Notes: a model not told the origin generated them from the letters alone. DNA of 13,173 nt from Victivallales bacterium (GCA_017431185.1 JAFRLP010000508.1:1-13173); one strand, 5' to 3'. Positions 1 to 7,339 are shown, counted from the stretch's first letter. Numbers and translations are program-made.

Positions 1-303
1 GCGAGGGTCATCCGCGCTGTCACAGGCGCCAGTTTCAGGATTCCACGAAAAAAGGAGACCATGAACATGTGCAAGGCGGAACAGGAGTTGTGCGAAGAGG
101 CAGAGAGAATCGGTGAGACAAGAGGCAAGGAAGCGGGAATGCAAGCGGGAATGAAAGCGGGCAGGAAGGTAGGCAAAGAAGAGGGCATTCTGGCGTACGT
201 GGCCAGGCTGCTGCGGATGAACGTCAGCAGGAAGGATGTCCTTGTCGCCTTGTGCGAGGATTTTCATCTTTCACGTGAAAAGGCGCTGACCTACCTGCAA
301 TAG
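1..303 (+). CDS. C-terminal tail of a probable Rpn/PD-(D/E)XK nuclease-transposase-like protein (5' end outside window)
   Basis: The frame is open from base 1 to the TAG at 301-303, giving 100 codons. The visible part has a MNMCKAEQE segment, a charged Gly-rich repeat (KEAGMQAGMKAGRKVGKEEG), then a short helical end (VARLLRMNVSRKDVLVAL). From family knowledge, an 'MCKA...E.G...G...G' stretch followed by a small helical bundle is the usual C-terminus of Rpn-family recombination-promoting nucleases; the catalytic nuclease domain would lie upstream of the window. The alternative is a free-standing small protein: GGAG at 54-57 precedes ATG at 61 (3 nt gap) and ATG at 67 (9 nt gap), and the latter is well spaced. 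I prefer the partial-gene reading because the frame stays open upstream and the tail-like composition makes little sense alone. It ends 9 bases before the end of the convergent AraC gene. The Rpn link is inferred from composition, not from catalytic residues. Confidence 0.55.
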   Translation, partial: ARVIRAVTGASFRIPRKKETMNMCKAEQELCEEAERIGETRGKEAGMQAGMKAGRKVGKEEGILAYVARLLRMNVSRKDVLVALCEDFHLSREKALTYLQ

Positions 304-312
304 GCATCAGGA

Positions 313-1239
313 TTATGGCGTGGCGGGAATATGGTTTTTCCGGTAATCGGAAGGTGACACGCCTGTTGAACGGGAAAAGACCGATGAGAAATAGAAGGCG
401 TTTGGGAAGCCGAGTTTTTCCGCAATCTCCTTGATGGAGTCGGTGCTGTTCTTCAGCAGGTACTGCGCTTTCTCCACTTGAAGGCGCTGGCGGTAGGCAT
501 GGGGTGTGACACCGATGTATTGCTTGAACAGGCGGAAAATTGAACGGATGCTGACCCCACAGCCTTTCGCCAATTCCTCGATGGAACTGTGCCGTCCACT
601 TTCGGTCTCCATGATTTGCAGCAACGCCATAACGGATTTGGGGATTTCCTTCAGCTCATTCTGGTTTTTATTGATGCAGTCGGCCAGAAACAGCAGCAAT
701 TCATGGCAGCGGAGGGAGTTGAGCCAGGACTCTGCGGGATTCTTCTGATGCAGAAGCGTGAAGAACTGCTCCAGCCGACTGCGGAAAAAATCCCCATCCT
801 CCTTGGCAAAGCAGAATTTGAAGCCGGCCATGATTTGCAAGGAGTCCATGATGATTTGCGCGTTGCATCCGGAAATCAGCAGTTGCAGTTGCCGGGACTC
901 CTCCGTCCCGGCATTGCGCATAATCACAGTATCGCCTGGTCTGGTCACAAACAGTTCTCCGGGGACAAGTACCGTCTTCTGCCCGTTCTGGATATAAATC
1001 ACCTCGTTCTCCAACTGCAACTCCAGCGCAATCTGATGGTAGTTCTGCCGTGTCAAATGCCATTGCCCGTGCCGCGTGTTGTCGGCAACCTGGTGCGCCC
1101 ACAGCACCGATGAAAACGGATAGACATCATACCAGTCCTCCAGACGGTTCCGATGAAGCATCCGCTCATATCCCGGTGAATAGATGGTGACCGAATTTTT
1201 CGCCTCCCGCAGCGTCAGACCCGGTTTCAGTTTTCTCAT
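313..1239 (-). CDS. AraC-family transcriptional regulator of cassette 1
   Basis: This 308-residue protein has a typical AraC layout. The N-terminal half (about 15-195) is a poorly conserved sensor domain with a cupin-like run (ENEVIYIQNGQKTVLVPGEL then PGDTV, about 78-104). The C-terminal double helix-turn-helix spans about 200-303. Helix-turn-helix 1 is around SIEELAKGCGVSIRSIFRLF with the linker GVTPHAYRQ. Helix-turn-helix 2 is around SIKEIAEKLGFPNAFYFSSV with the family signature FSRSTGVSPSDYRK. I chose the ATG at 1239 because AAGGAG lies 5 nt upstream (1250-1245). A longer reading from 1317 adds 26 residues but has no such site and would run through the likely promoter. The gene diverges from the pseudopilin at 1381 across 141 AT-rich bases, so it probably regulates that pseudopilin and the DUF4838 gene in response to a sugar. 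The ligand is unknown. The family call is secure. Confidence 0.93.
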   Translation of the reverse strand: MRKLKPGLTLREAKNSVTIYSPGYERMLHRNRLEDWYDVYPFSSVLWAHQVADNTRHGQWHLTRQNYHQIALELQLENEVIYIQNGQKTVLVPGELFVTRPGDTVIMRNAGTEESRQLQLLISGCNAQIIMDSLQIMAGFKFCFAKEDGDFFRSRLEQFFTLLHQKNPAESWLNSLRCHELLLFLADCINKNQNELKEIPKSVMALLQIMETESGRHSSIEELAKGCGVSIRSIFRLFKQYIGVTPHAYRQRLQVEKAQYLLKNSTDSIKEIAEKLGFPNAFYFSSVFSRSTGVSPSDYRKNHIPATP

Positions 1240-1264
1240 TTTTTCTCCTTGGTAAAAATGGTAT

Positions 1265-1318
1265 GTATTTGGCATTAAATTATATGGTTTTCCACAAAAA
1301 TCAAGTTGTATTGGCATT
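1265..1318. promoter_or_regulatory. Candidate AraC operator: direct repeat GTATT(T)GGCATT
   Basis: GTATTTGGCATT (1265-1276) and GTATTGGCATT (1308-1318) are near-identical direct repeats. Their GGCATT cores are 42 bp apart, about four helical turns and twice the 21-bp spacing often seen for AraC half-sites. One copy lies at the expected transcription start of the AraC gene; the other overlaps the -35 of the pseudopilin promoter. This fits joint autoregulation and activation. Binding is inferred. Confidence 0.4.
1279..1284 (-). promoter_or_regulatory. Probable -10 box for the cassette 1 AraC gene
   Basis: Read on the minus strand this is a perfect TATAAT, 40 bp before the AraC start codon and 28 bp before its AAGGAG site. 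No good -35 hexamer sits 16-18 bp upstream (the 17-bp position reads AACTTG), so the promoter may be weak or need an activator. Confidence 0.45.
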
Positions 1319-1333
1319 TTTTCAGATTATATT
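1306..1333 (+). promoter_or_regulatory. Probable sigma70-type promoter for pseudopilin 1
   Basis: TTGTAT (1306-1311), a 16-bp spacer and TATATT (1328-1333) lie about 50 bp before the ATG at 1381. The -35 overlaps the second copy of the GTATTGGCATT repeat, as expected for a promoter activated by an AraC protein. AAGGAG at 1367-1372 is the ribosome binding site, 8 nt before the start. Confidence 0.45.
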
Positions 1334-1380
1334 AAAAATCATAACCTGTTCAATCAATCAACAGCGAAGGAGTTTGCCTT

Positions 1381-2166
1381 ATGGTACAAAACAAACGCCA
1401 TACCTTTACTCTCATAGAACTTCTGGTTGTAATAGCCATCATCAGCGTTTTGGCGGCCATGCTGCTGCCGGCGTTGAGCAAGGCGCGGGAGAAAGCGAGG
1501 GGGATCAGTTGCCTGAACAACTTCAAATCCATCGGCATTGCGAGCCTGTTCTATTTCGAGGACTATGATTGCATTCCTCCATATTTGGGGCTTGATTCCA
1601 CCGAGGCAGTCGGTCCCGCCTGGTGGAAGGAGAACCCTGCGAACGGTCTGCTGACCCAATACATCACTGGCAATGCCAACAGCGCCGTGCTGGGCGGATG
1701 GTGCAGCAAAAGCGGAATCCTTTATGCCAGCAAATACCATTGTCCCAGTCGTAACGCCGAGCCTCGGTCAGCCAGTGAAACCCTGAGTACCGGATTGGGG
1801 CTGAACAGCATGCTCCACTGGAAAGCCCAAGGTCTTCGAAACGGTGGCAGGCCTTTTCCAACCAAGTACCGGGTTTCAGGGGTCAAGCGCCCATCCCGCG
1901 GAATGTTGTTCATGGAAAGGAAAATGGACTACGGGCGAAGCGATTTTACCGTCAGCTACAATTTCAACGAACAGACGGGTTCCACCGGCGAGCATCTCGG
2001 AGCCTTCCCGCATGTGGGGAAAGCCAATGTCCTGTTTCTGGACGGCCATGTCGCGTTTATGAAACCGCAACAGATTCCCGACAACAAACTAAGGCCGAAC
2101 GGCAATGATGCCGCCTACAAGTCCACCTTTTGGGATCCCTTCACATTTACCAACGACAAATGGTGA
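1381..2166 (+). CDS. Prepilin-type pseudopilin with H-X9-DG motif (cassette 1)
   Basis: This 261-residue protein opens with a short basic leader (MVQNKRHT), then [12 protein letters not shown], a hydrophobic helix up to about residue 31, and an amphipathic continuation (SKAREKAR). This is the N-terminal cleavage/methylation domain of type IV pilins and type II secretion pseudopilins, with Glu13 as the conserved Glu at mature position 5. The residue before the cleavage point is Thr8 rather than the classical Gly. The soluble domain carries HCPS (120-123), VKRPSR (168-173) and, near the end, His211-X9-Asp221-Gly222, the 'H-X9-DG' processing-associated motif. AAGGAG (1367-1372) precedes the ATG by 8 nt. 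The stop overlaps the start of the next gene (ATGGTGA at 2160-2166), so the two are probably translationally coupled. The protein is expected in the inner membrane with its C-terminal domain outside the cytoplasm; its exact job is unknown. Confidence 0.92.
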   Translation: MVQNKRHTFTLIELLVVIAIISVLAAMLLPALSKAREKARGISCLNNFKSIGIASLFYFEDYDCIPPYLGLDSTEAVGPAWWKENPANGLLTQYITGNANSAVLGGWCSKSGILYASKYHCPSRNAEPRSASETLSTGLGLNSMLHWKAQGLRNGGRPFPTKYRVSGVKRPSRGMLFMERKMDYGRSDFTVSYNFNEQTGSTGEHLGAFPHVGKANVLFLDGHVAFMKPQQIPDNKLRPNGNDAAYKSTFWDPFTFTNDKW

Positions 2167-4640
2167 AAAACATGTCCCAAAGTTTTCCGTTTCTTCTGGC
2201 GATTGTCCTTTCCTGCGTTACGCTTTTCGGCACCCCTTCCGAATTGGTGGTGGCCGACCAGGGCAAGTCCGCATATACCATCGTCTATGCTGACAGAGGT
2301 TCCGCTGAAATCAACGTCATGGTCAAGGAAAGCGCCCGGACGCTTCAGCAGATTGTACGCCTGGCCACCAATGCGGAGTTGCCATTGCAGCCGGAAAGCG
2401 CATTTACTGGAAACACGCCCGCCATTTTCATCGGCAGAGTCGCCGTCCTGAAGCACAACGAGCCGGAAAAACGCTGGGCCAGCCATATTCGTGCAGAAGG
2501 ACAGAATCTCTTTCTCTGGGGGGATGACCGGAAATGCGGTCCTCCGAACCAGGATCGTCCCGACTCTTTTCGCTCCTTTATTTTGGGGACGCACCATGCG
2601 GTGCTGCACTTCGCCCAGCGCTTTGCGGACGCGGTGTTCCTTGTCCTGCCTGACTTGAAGCATTCCATTCCCTTCACGGGAAAGATCACGGTTCCTGCCG
2701 CATTTTGCGATGACCAGATTCCTCAGATAGAATACTGCATTGCCCGCGGCAAAGGACTGAATTACGATTTGGGCAACAACTATCGCTATGCCCCATGGAA
2801 CCGGACTTTCGGGGGACACTCCCACACCAAGGCCATTCCGTGGCAGCAATACTGGGAGACCCACCCGGAATATTTCTGGAAAGCGGCACCGGACAAACCG
2901 CCATTCTGCTACAAGCCACGTCCGCAGTACTGCCTTTCCAATCCCGAGGTCAGGGAACTGATCTACCAGCATTTGGTACGCGAGCTAGACCAGGGCTACG
3001 AGCAGGTCCAGCTAGGCCAAAGCGACAGTTTCCACACTTGTTACTGCACGCAATGCATCAAAGACCGAGGGGAAATTTCGTCTGGGGGATACCTTTGGCG
3101 GATGCATCGGGACATGGCTCTTCGTCTGATGAATGACCGTCCTGGCAAACGGGTGGTCATCATGGCCTACGGCCCCACTTGGGAACCGCCAAAGACCTTT
3201 GACAATTTTCCCCCGAACGTCACCATCGAATTGGCCAGTTTCGACCTGAAAGAGGCCGTGTCACCCGGCAGCGCCTGGCAGCGGTGGCAGACCTTCACCT
3301 GCCCCAAAGTGGTCTATCTTTACACATGGGGCTACTACAATTACGCGGGTTTCACACCCAATGCGGATTTTGCCAGCCTGTCCCAGCAGGTGAAACTCTT
3401 CCGTGACGCAGGGGTGGTTGGAATATATCGTTGCGGTTTCGGAGAGCAGCCTGGCCTGGAAGGACCTGAATACTTCATCTTCGGACAACTGCTGGACAAC
3501 CCCTCTGCGGATGTCCGTGCGCTCCTGCACCGATACTGCCGACAAGCCTTCGGCAAAGCCGGTTCAACAATGGTGCAATTCTTCACGATTCTGGACGAGG
3601 CGGTGAAGAGCAAGGAGCCGTATATCAGCGATTGGAACAAAGACATCAATCCCTCCAGAAAGCAATTCCGTCGTTTTGACCTTGAACTGCTGGCGGAACG
3701 CTATCCTGAAACACGCCTGAACCAACTGGAAAACCTGCTGAACCAGGCGGAAGCCCTGGAGCAGACACCCATGCTCAAAATCGTGCGGGCTGAATATACG
3801 CTGCTGAAGCATAGCGCACGCTGTGCCGCGCTGTTCTGGAAGGGCATGACAGAACGGACAGCCGAGAATGCCAAAGCCTTGATGAACGCCGTGCTGTCAC
3901 GTTCCGAATACATCGATTCCCTGCCGTCCGATGAAAAAGGCGTGTCGCGTCTGGAGGATGTCATTCTCTATGGCGGAAGCACCAAGGATGTCATAAAAAT
4001 CGGCGGACGGCTGAACTGCCTTTTCAACGCTCCCTTCCATTGGAATCTTGAAGCCATGAAAGCAGGGAATATCCTTCCCTTTGGCCGCACTCTGATCGCT
4101 GACGGCAAGGACACCCAGTTCCTGGTTCCCATGTGCATGGATGACCGTACGCCTCCCACCGTGAAATTCGAGCGCACTGTCCAGGTCCGCGCCCGCCAGG
4201 AGGATTCCAGGCTAATCATTTCACTCATCGGGAAAAACCTGAATCATGAAAACCGCAAGAGGCTGCGGCTCAGGATCAAACTGGGACCGGACAAGGGGCA
4301 GCGTCATCAGGTATTCGGCGCATTTGCCAACGGCGCGCTCTCCGACAGCGTGCAGGATGGTTTCATCACCGACCCGCACATCAACGGACAGCAGGAAAAA
4401 TGGGTTCCATCCAGCGCATTGCGTCCCTTGGTGAAATGCCCGACGCCGGATACGGCGGAAGTCACCATTCCCTTGGACAAGTTTGGCGGAAAACTGCCCC
4501 GTCCCGGCGATAAATGGCTCTTCAATGTCGCTGTTTACGTGCCGAACCGAGTGTTCGCGGGCGGTCTGGTCTGGGAAGCCGCCCTGGACCACCTGGACTG
4601 GCAGCAAGCCTTTGAACGAGAGGGGACCCTGCGCTTCTGA
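2160..4640 (+). CDS. Secreted DUF4838 glycosidase-like protein with C-terminal carbohydrate-binding-like domain
   Basis: This 826-residue protein has a signal peptide (hydrophobic [16 protein letters not shown], about 9-24). Residues about 28-170 ([20 protein letters not shown] and following) resemble the N-terminal domain of alpha-glucuronidases. The DUF4838 core (about 185-500) shows HPEYF (235-239), QYCLSNPEV (256-264), [12 protein letters not shown] (288-299), VVIMAYG (332-338), PPNVTIE (351-357) and YTWGYYN (388-394). A helical region follows (about 500-600). The last part (about 610-820, with [18 protein letters not shown] and [10 protein letters not shown]) looks like a CBM9/DOMON-type beta-sandwich. 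DUF4838 proteins are related to GH67 alpha-glucuronidases, but activity is not established here. The start at 2160 overlaps the pseudopilin stop. ATG 2172 is possible, while 2130 would lie well inside the pseudopilin. Neither 2160 nor 2172 has a clear ribosome site, consistent with coupling. The CxCxxC cluster (294-299) may bind a metal or form disulfides. Confidence 0.88.
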   Translation: MVKNMSQSFPFLLAIVLSCVTLFGTPSELVVADQGKSAYTIVYADRGSAEINVMVKESARTLQQIVRLATNAELPLQPESAFTGNTPAIFIGRVAVLKHNEPEKRWASHIRAEGQNLFLWGDDRKCGPPNQDRPDSFRSFILGTHHAVLHFAQRFADAVFLVLPDLKHSIPFTGKITVPAAFCDDQIPQIEYCIARGKGLNYDLGNNYRYAPWNRTFGGHSHTKAIPWQQYWETHPEYFWKAAPDKPPFCYKPRPQYCLSNPEVRELIYQHLVRELDQGYEQVQLGQSDSFHTCYCTQCIKDRGEISSGGYLWRMHRDMALRLMNDRPGKRVVIMAYGPTWEPPKTFDNFPPNVTIELASFDLKEAVSPGSAWQRWQTFTCPKVVYLYTWGYYNYAGFTPNADFASLSQQVKLFRDAGVVGIYRCGFGEQPGLEGPEYFIFGQLLDNPSADVRALLHRYCRQAFGKAGSTMVQFFTILDEAVKSKEPYISDWNKDINPSRKQFRRFDLELLAERYPETRLNQLENLLNQAEALEQTPMLKIVRAEYTLLKHSARCAALFWKGMTERTAENAKALMNAVLSRSEYIDSLPSDEKGVSRLEDVILYGGSTKDVIKIGGRLNCLFNAPFHWNLEAMKAGNILPFGRTLIADGKDTQFLVPMCMDDRTPPTVKFERTVQVRARQEDSRLIISLIGKNLNHENRKRLRLRIKLGPDKGQRHQVFGAFANGALSDSVQDGFITDPHINGQQEKWVPSSALRPLVKCPTPDTAEVTIPLDKFGGKLPRPGDKWLFNVAVYVPNRVFAGGLVWEAALDHLDWQQAFEREGTLRF

Positions 4641-4691
4641 AAGTGGTTGGCGGCTCGTTGTTAAAACCGCAATATATACCCCTACTGCAAT

Positions 4692-4715
4692 CCGCGAGGC
4701 CTGAAGGCCTTGCGG
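4692..4715 (+). terminator. Strong hairpin after the DUF4838 gene, possible transcription terminator
   Basis: CCGCGAGGCC (4692-4701) pairs with GGCCTTGCGG (4706-4715) around a TGAA loop, giving ten pairs with one G-T wobble. It starts 52 bases after the DUF4838 stop. Only TTT follows, after a short gap, so it is not a classical intrinsic terminator. It may be a processing or stability hairpin, or part of the repeated element it overlaps. Confidence 0.4.
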
Positions 4716-4824
4716 GCAAGTTTGGGGTCTTCACTCCCTGCACACCAGGTTTTACCGCTGTATATTGAAGGCCTCGCGGGCAAGTTGGGGGTCTTCACTC
4801 CCTGAATGCCAGATTTTATGGTTG
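4702..4824. repeat. Two-copy 59-nt intergenic tandem repeat
   Basis: Copy 1 (4702-4760) and copy 2 (4766-4824) match at 50 of 59 positions with a 64-bp period; the first 39 positions differ at only two. Each contains GGGGTCTTCACTCC, able to form a small stem with a CTTC loop (six pairs in copy 2). Only copy 1 has the upstream arm that makes the large hairpin. The region 4641-4867 holds no plausible gene; the rest is unremarkable apart from the small palindrome CACTACTAGTG at 4849-4859. With two copies and a 5-nt gap this is not a CRISPR array. Confidence 0.75.
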
Positions 4825-4867
4825 ACCTGTCAAACAAGGACGATAGCTCACTACTAGTGTATCCTCA

Positions 4868-5452
4868 CTAGCCACTAACCACTGCCTTCCACCGCACTCC
4901 CTGGGCGGCGGCCCAGGAGGCCAGGCGGCTGTCCACCAGGTCGCCGTTCTGCACGGCGGCGGACAGCACCTGGGGCAGTTCCTCCAGAGAAACCAGTTTT
5001 AGGGAGATATCCTCCCCCTCTTGCAGATTGCGCTGATGCAGCTGGTTAGCCGGGCTGTCTTCGGGAATATCCATAAACACCACAGAGACCAGCTCGCCGC
5101 TCAAGCCGGCGGAACTGCTGCATGGGCCGGTCTGCCAGGTCACCGTGCCCTCATAGCCCGTCTCCTCCTTCAATTCGCGGACGGCTGCCTGCTCGACGGT
5201 CTCCCCTGGGTCAACCAGACCCGCCGGCATCTCAATGACAAAAGAGTTGACAGGCGGGCGGAACTGGCGTATCAGGATGACGCGGTTGCTTGGACGCAAT
5301 GTCGCCACCACCAGAGCCGCCAAATTGGTGCCAGGCCGCTGTGCCGCTTCCCATTTGCGGGCAGCGCCCGTCGCATCCGTCCAATGAATCAAATCCAGCC
5401 GCAGGAAACGTCCTTCGGCCAAGTGTTCGGTTGTGTCACAATGAGGAAACAT
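4868..5452 (-). CDS. Nudix hydrolase, ADP-ribose pyrophosphatase type
   Basis: This 194-residue cytoplasmic enzyme has a complete Nudix box at residues 78-100: Gly78, Glu84, then RELKEETGY (92-100), matching G-x5-E-x7-R-E-U-x-E-E-x-G-U. The preceding IRQFRPPVNSFVIEMPAGLV is typical of the ADP-ribose pyrophosphatase subgroup, where a beta-hairpin before the box contacts the substrate. Such enzymes cleave nucleoside diphosphate derivatives, mostly ADP-ribose, to AMP and ribose 5-phosphate using Mg2+. Length fits the family. The ATG at 5452 is the only good start before the fold, but no Shine-Dalgarno site precedes it; an AAGGAGG nearby (5456-5462) faces the other strand. It lies 59 bases downstream of the cassette 2 AraC gene in the same direction and could be cotranscribed with it, though no functional link is evident. 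The family is secure; the exact substrate is inferred. Confidence 0.92.
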   Translation of the reverse strand: MFPHCDTTEHLAEGRFLRLDLIHWTDATGAARKWEAAQRPGTNLAALVVATLRPSNRVILIRQFRPPVNSFVIEMPAGLVDPGETVEQAAVRELKEETGYEGTVTWQTGPCSSSAGLSGELVSVVFMDIPEDSPANQLHQRNLQEGEDISLKLVSLEELPQVLSAAVQNGDLVDSRLASWAAAQGVRWKAVVSG

Positions 5453-5511
5453 TCTAAGGAGGAGTTTGGGTGATTGGTTTGGAAAGTTTTGAAGAAGAAC
5501 TACAAAGACTA

Positions 5512-6444
5512 CTACCTGTTTTTGAAAATTGCTCTTTGACGTACAGCAAGTGGAGTGAGACCAGTCATTTTTCGGAAAAGACGACTAAAGTAATTGGCGT
5601 CTGAAATGCCGATGGCGGAGGCTACGGCTGATATTGGCAGAGAAGTGTCTTCAAGAAGCCTTCTGGCGCGGCCAATTCTGAGGTTTAACTGATACTGACG
5701 TGGGGTAGTCCCTGTTGTCATGGCAAAATGACGCATCAGGGTAGCCTTTGACACATGTGCGATATGGCATAAGTCGTATATGCTGACCTGCTCGTGATAA
5801 TGGCGATTCAGGAAGGAAATGACCTTGGAGCACTCCTGATGCGTGGCATGGCTTGCCTCACCGCCACCTTGGTAGTTTCGGATAAGCACGCTCAAAATGC
5901 TCATGTAATTGCCCAGAGTGGCGAAGGCAAATCCTGGAGGACGGTTCAAGTTATCGTCTCGCATTCTCTCGCAAAGAGACCGAATCATCGGCAATTCGCT
6001 GTCAGGTAGGTGCATTTGAGCGAATTTAACGCCTGATGGAGGTTTGCCAAGGTAAAAGGCGCTGAATCCAGGCAGGTGCGCCACATCCAACTGTGGCAAT
6101 GGCATATTTGCGGGGCGAACCAGCAAATTGAGCAGCACCAGTTTCTCACACTGTTCGTATGCGTGATAAACTCCCTCTGGTATGCAGAAGACATCGCCTG
6201 CACCGATGACATCTCGCCGTCCTGCCGTCACATGCACGCCTCTGCCCTCGAAAACCAGCACCAATTCCACAAAGTCATGGCAGTGACGAACCCTGTCATG
6301 TTGATATTCGAACCAAGTCGGCACAATCGGCAAAGTGCGAAGCACTTTTGGAGAAGGAAAAGCATAGAAGCTTCCCCGTCGCTCATCATAGGGTTGCTCC
6401 ATGGCAAGCGACATGTGTTTCATGCTCTGGCTGATATTTCTCAT
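5512..6444 (-). CDS. AraC-family transcriptional regulator with cupin sensor domain (cassette 2)
   Basis: This 310-residue protein has an N-terminal cupin domain (about 25-115). The stretch HCHDFVELVLVFEG (54-67), GAGDVFCIPEGVYHAY (81-96) and His54, His56, Glu60 and His94 match the sugar-binding 'AraC_binding' cupin pattern. The C-terminal double helix-turn-helix (about 205-305) has SIYDLCHIAHVSKATLMRHF with TGTTPRQYQLNLRI, then LPISAVASAIGISDANYFSRLF with RKMTGLTPLAVR. It is more canonical than the cassette 1 regulator and only distantly similar to it, so the two cassettes probably answer different signals. I kept the ATG at 6444. It has no clear ribosome site, and Met8, Met11 or Met15 could be the true start because the fold begins near residue 20. 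It diverges from pseudopilin 2 across 247 AT-rich bases and likely controls that gene and the two downstream glycosidase genes. Confidence 0.93.
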   Translation of the reverse strand: MRNISQSMKHMSLAMEQPYDERRGSFYAFPSPKVLRTLPIVPTWFEYQHDRVRHCHDFVELVLVFEGRGVHVTAGRRDVIGAGDVFCIPEGVYHAYEQCEKLVLLNLLVRPANMPLPQLDVAHLPGFSAFYLGKPPSGVKFAQMHLPDSELPMIRSLCERMRDDNLNRPPGFAFATLGNYMSILSVLIRNYQGGGEASHATHQECSKVISFLNRHYHEQVSIYDLCHIAHVSKATLMRHFAMTTGTTPRQYQLNLRIGRARRLLEDTSLPISAVASAIGISDANYFSRLFRKMTGLTPLAVRQRAIFKNR

Positions 6445-6500
6445 TTATGAACCGTTATGGACAAAACGATGACACGAACCGCCTTTGAAGATTAAAAGCC

Positions 6501-6530
6501 GTTTTCAAGACTTTATTCCAGTTTTCTAGA
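6501..6530. promoter_or_regulatory. Candidate AraC operator: direct repeat GTTTTC(A/T)AGA
   Basis: GTTTTCAAGA (6501-6510) and GTTTTCTAGA (6521-6530) agree at 9 of 10 positions and repeat every 20 bp, about two helical turns, as expected for AraC half-sites. They sit just downstream of the predicted start point of the AraC gene, so they may serve autorepression. Binding is inferred. Confidence 0.4.
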
Positions 6531-6536
6531 AATAAT

Positions 6537-6564
6537 ACTATATATCCTAATTTAAAACTTGCAA
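6537..6564 (-). promoter_or_regulatory. Probable promoter for the cassette 2 AraC gene
   Basis: On the minus strand, TTGCAA (6564-6559), a 16-bp spacer and TATAGT (6542-6537) form a plausible sigma70-type promoter. The expected start point is near 6530, leaving a leader of about 86 nt before the ATG. Confidence 0.45.
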
Positions 6565-6594
6565 CTTTTATGCTAATTAAAGCGACTTTTTTCC

Positions 6595-6623
6595 TTGCAA
6601 GCAACCTGAAAAATACGTATATT
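6595..6623 (+). promoter_or_regulatory. Probable sigma70-type promoter for pseudopilin 2 and downstream glycosidase genes
   Basis: TTGCAA (6595-6600), a 17-bp spacer and TATATT (6618-6623) lie about 70 bp before the ATG at 6692. This is the best-spaced promoter in the window. The -35 hexamer is the same self-complementary TTGCAA used by the divergent AraC promoter 36 bp away. GGAG at 6681-6684 is the ribosome site, 7 nt before the start. Confidence 0.5.
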
Positions 6624-6691
6624 AAATGATAATCTCTAACCAGAACATTGAGTATGCTTCCCAGAGCATTTAAAACACCCGGAGACTGTCC

Positions 6692-7339
6692 ATGAAAAAG
6701 CAGCGGATTTTTACTTTAATTGAATTGCTGGTCGTCATCGCCATCATTGCCATTTTGGCGGCGATGCTGTTGCCTGCCTTGTCAAAAGCACGGGACAAGG
6801 CACGACTGACCTCATGCACCAACAACCTGAAGCAGCAATCAACATCAAACCTGATGTATGTCAACGATTGGGAGGACTACAATATCCCTGGCTACTCCAA
6901 TTACGGTACCAAGGCGGGGCAGAACTCGGCATTGACTGCTCCATATTGGATTTATCACCTTTACACCTACCTTGGAGACGCTTCGGTGAAAGTAGCTCAA
7001 TGTCCTTCGGAACCCAAAGGATGCGGTCCGTACTATTTTTGGATGATGGATCCCCCTGGCAAACAGTTTGAACGGGTGGGTTACGCGATGAACACCCGTC
7101 CAGGCTACTGGTACCAATGCTATAGGATGACCAACTTCAAGCGTCCCTCTTATGTTTCTCAATACCTTGACCAGACCTTTCCTGTCATGGCCGATTGCCC
7201 CGAGAACATGCACTCAAACATCTACTGGCCTCACAACAACCGCGAAAACATGAGTTTCCTGGATGGTCATGTCCAAGCGCTGACCGCCACCGAGTACCAT
7301 TTCCCAAATTACGGGCTTGGCAACGCCTCCACCTTCTAA
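6692..7339 (+). CDS. Prepilin-type pseudopilin with H-X9-DG motif (cassette 2)
   Basis: This 215-residue protein is a paralogue of the cassette 1 pseudopilin. The leader is only MKKQRI, followed by [12 protein letters not shown], a membrane helix to about residue 30 and SKARDKAR. Glu11 is the conserved mature Glu5, and the residue before the cleavage point is Ile6 instead of Gly. The outer domain has QCPS (103-106), FKRPS (149-153) and His181-X9-Asp191-Gly192 near the end, in the same order as in the first pseudopilin, but the sequence between these motifs is quite different and rich in Tyr, Trp and Asn. GGAG (6681-6684) supports this start. It heads a likely transcription unit with the two glycosidase-like genes; the next begins 60 bases downstream. 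It is expected in the inner membrane with an exported C-terminal domain. A role in secretion or enzyme display is inferred from neighbours. Confidence 0.92.
   Translation: MKKQRIFTLIELLVVIAIIAILAAMLLPALSKARDKARLTSCTNNLKQQSTSNLMYVNDWEDYNIPGYSNYGTKAGQNSALTAPYWIYHLYTYLGDASVKVAQCPSEPKGCGPYYFWMMDPPGKQFERVGYAMNTRPGYWYQCYRMTNFKRPSYVSQYLDQTFPVMADCPENMHSNIYWPHNNRENMSFLDGHVQALTATEYHFPNYGLGNASTF

Noticed and set aside
589..1113. 174-codon open frame on the plus strand
   Set aside because: Antisense to the AraC regulator and without recognisable motifs; a by-product of the codon bias of the real gene.
1240..1317. Longer AraC start at 1317
   Set aside because: It lacks a ribosome site and would cover the TATAAT and the repeat; the ATG at 1239 has AAGGAG at ideal distance.
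2115..2972. 285-codon open frame on the minus strand
   Set aside because: It lies antisense to the DUF4838 gene, whose protein shows clear family motifs and a signal peptide; the antisense translation has none.
4702..4824. Possible CRISPR array
   Set aside because: Only two imperfect copies of 59 nt separated by 5 nt; no spacers of normal size and no cas genes.
4849..4859. Small palindrome CACTACTAGTG near the end of the Nudix gene
   Set aside because: Five-base arms with a single-base centre and no T run; not enough to call a terminator or operator.
5021..5473. 150-codon open frame on the plus strand
   Set aside because: Antisense to the Nudix hydrolase, which has a complete Nudix box on the other strand.
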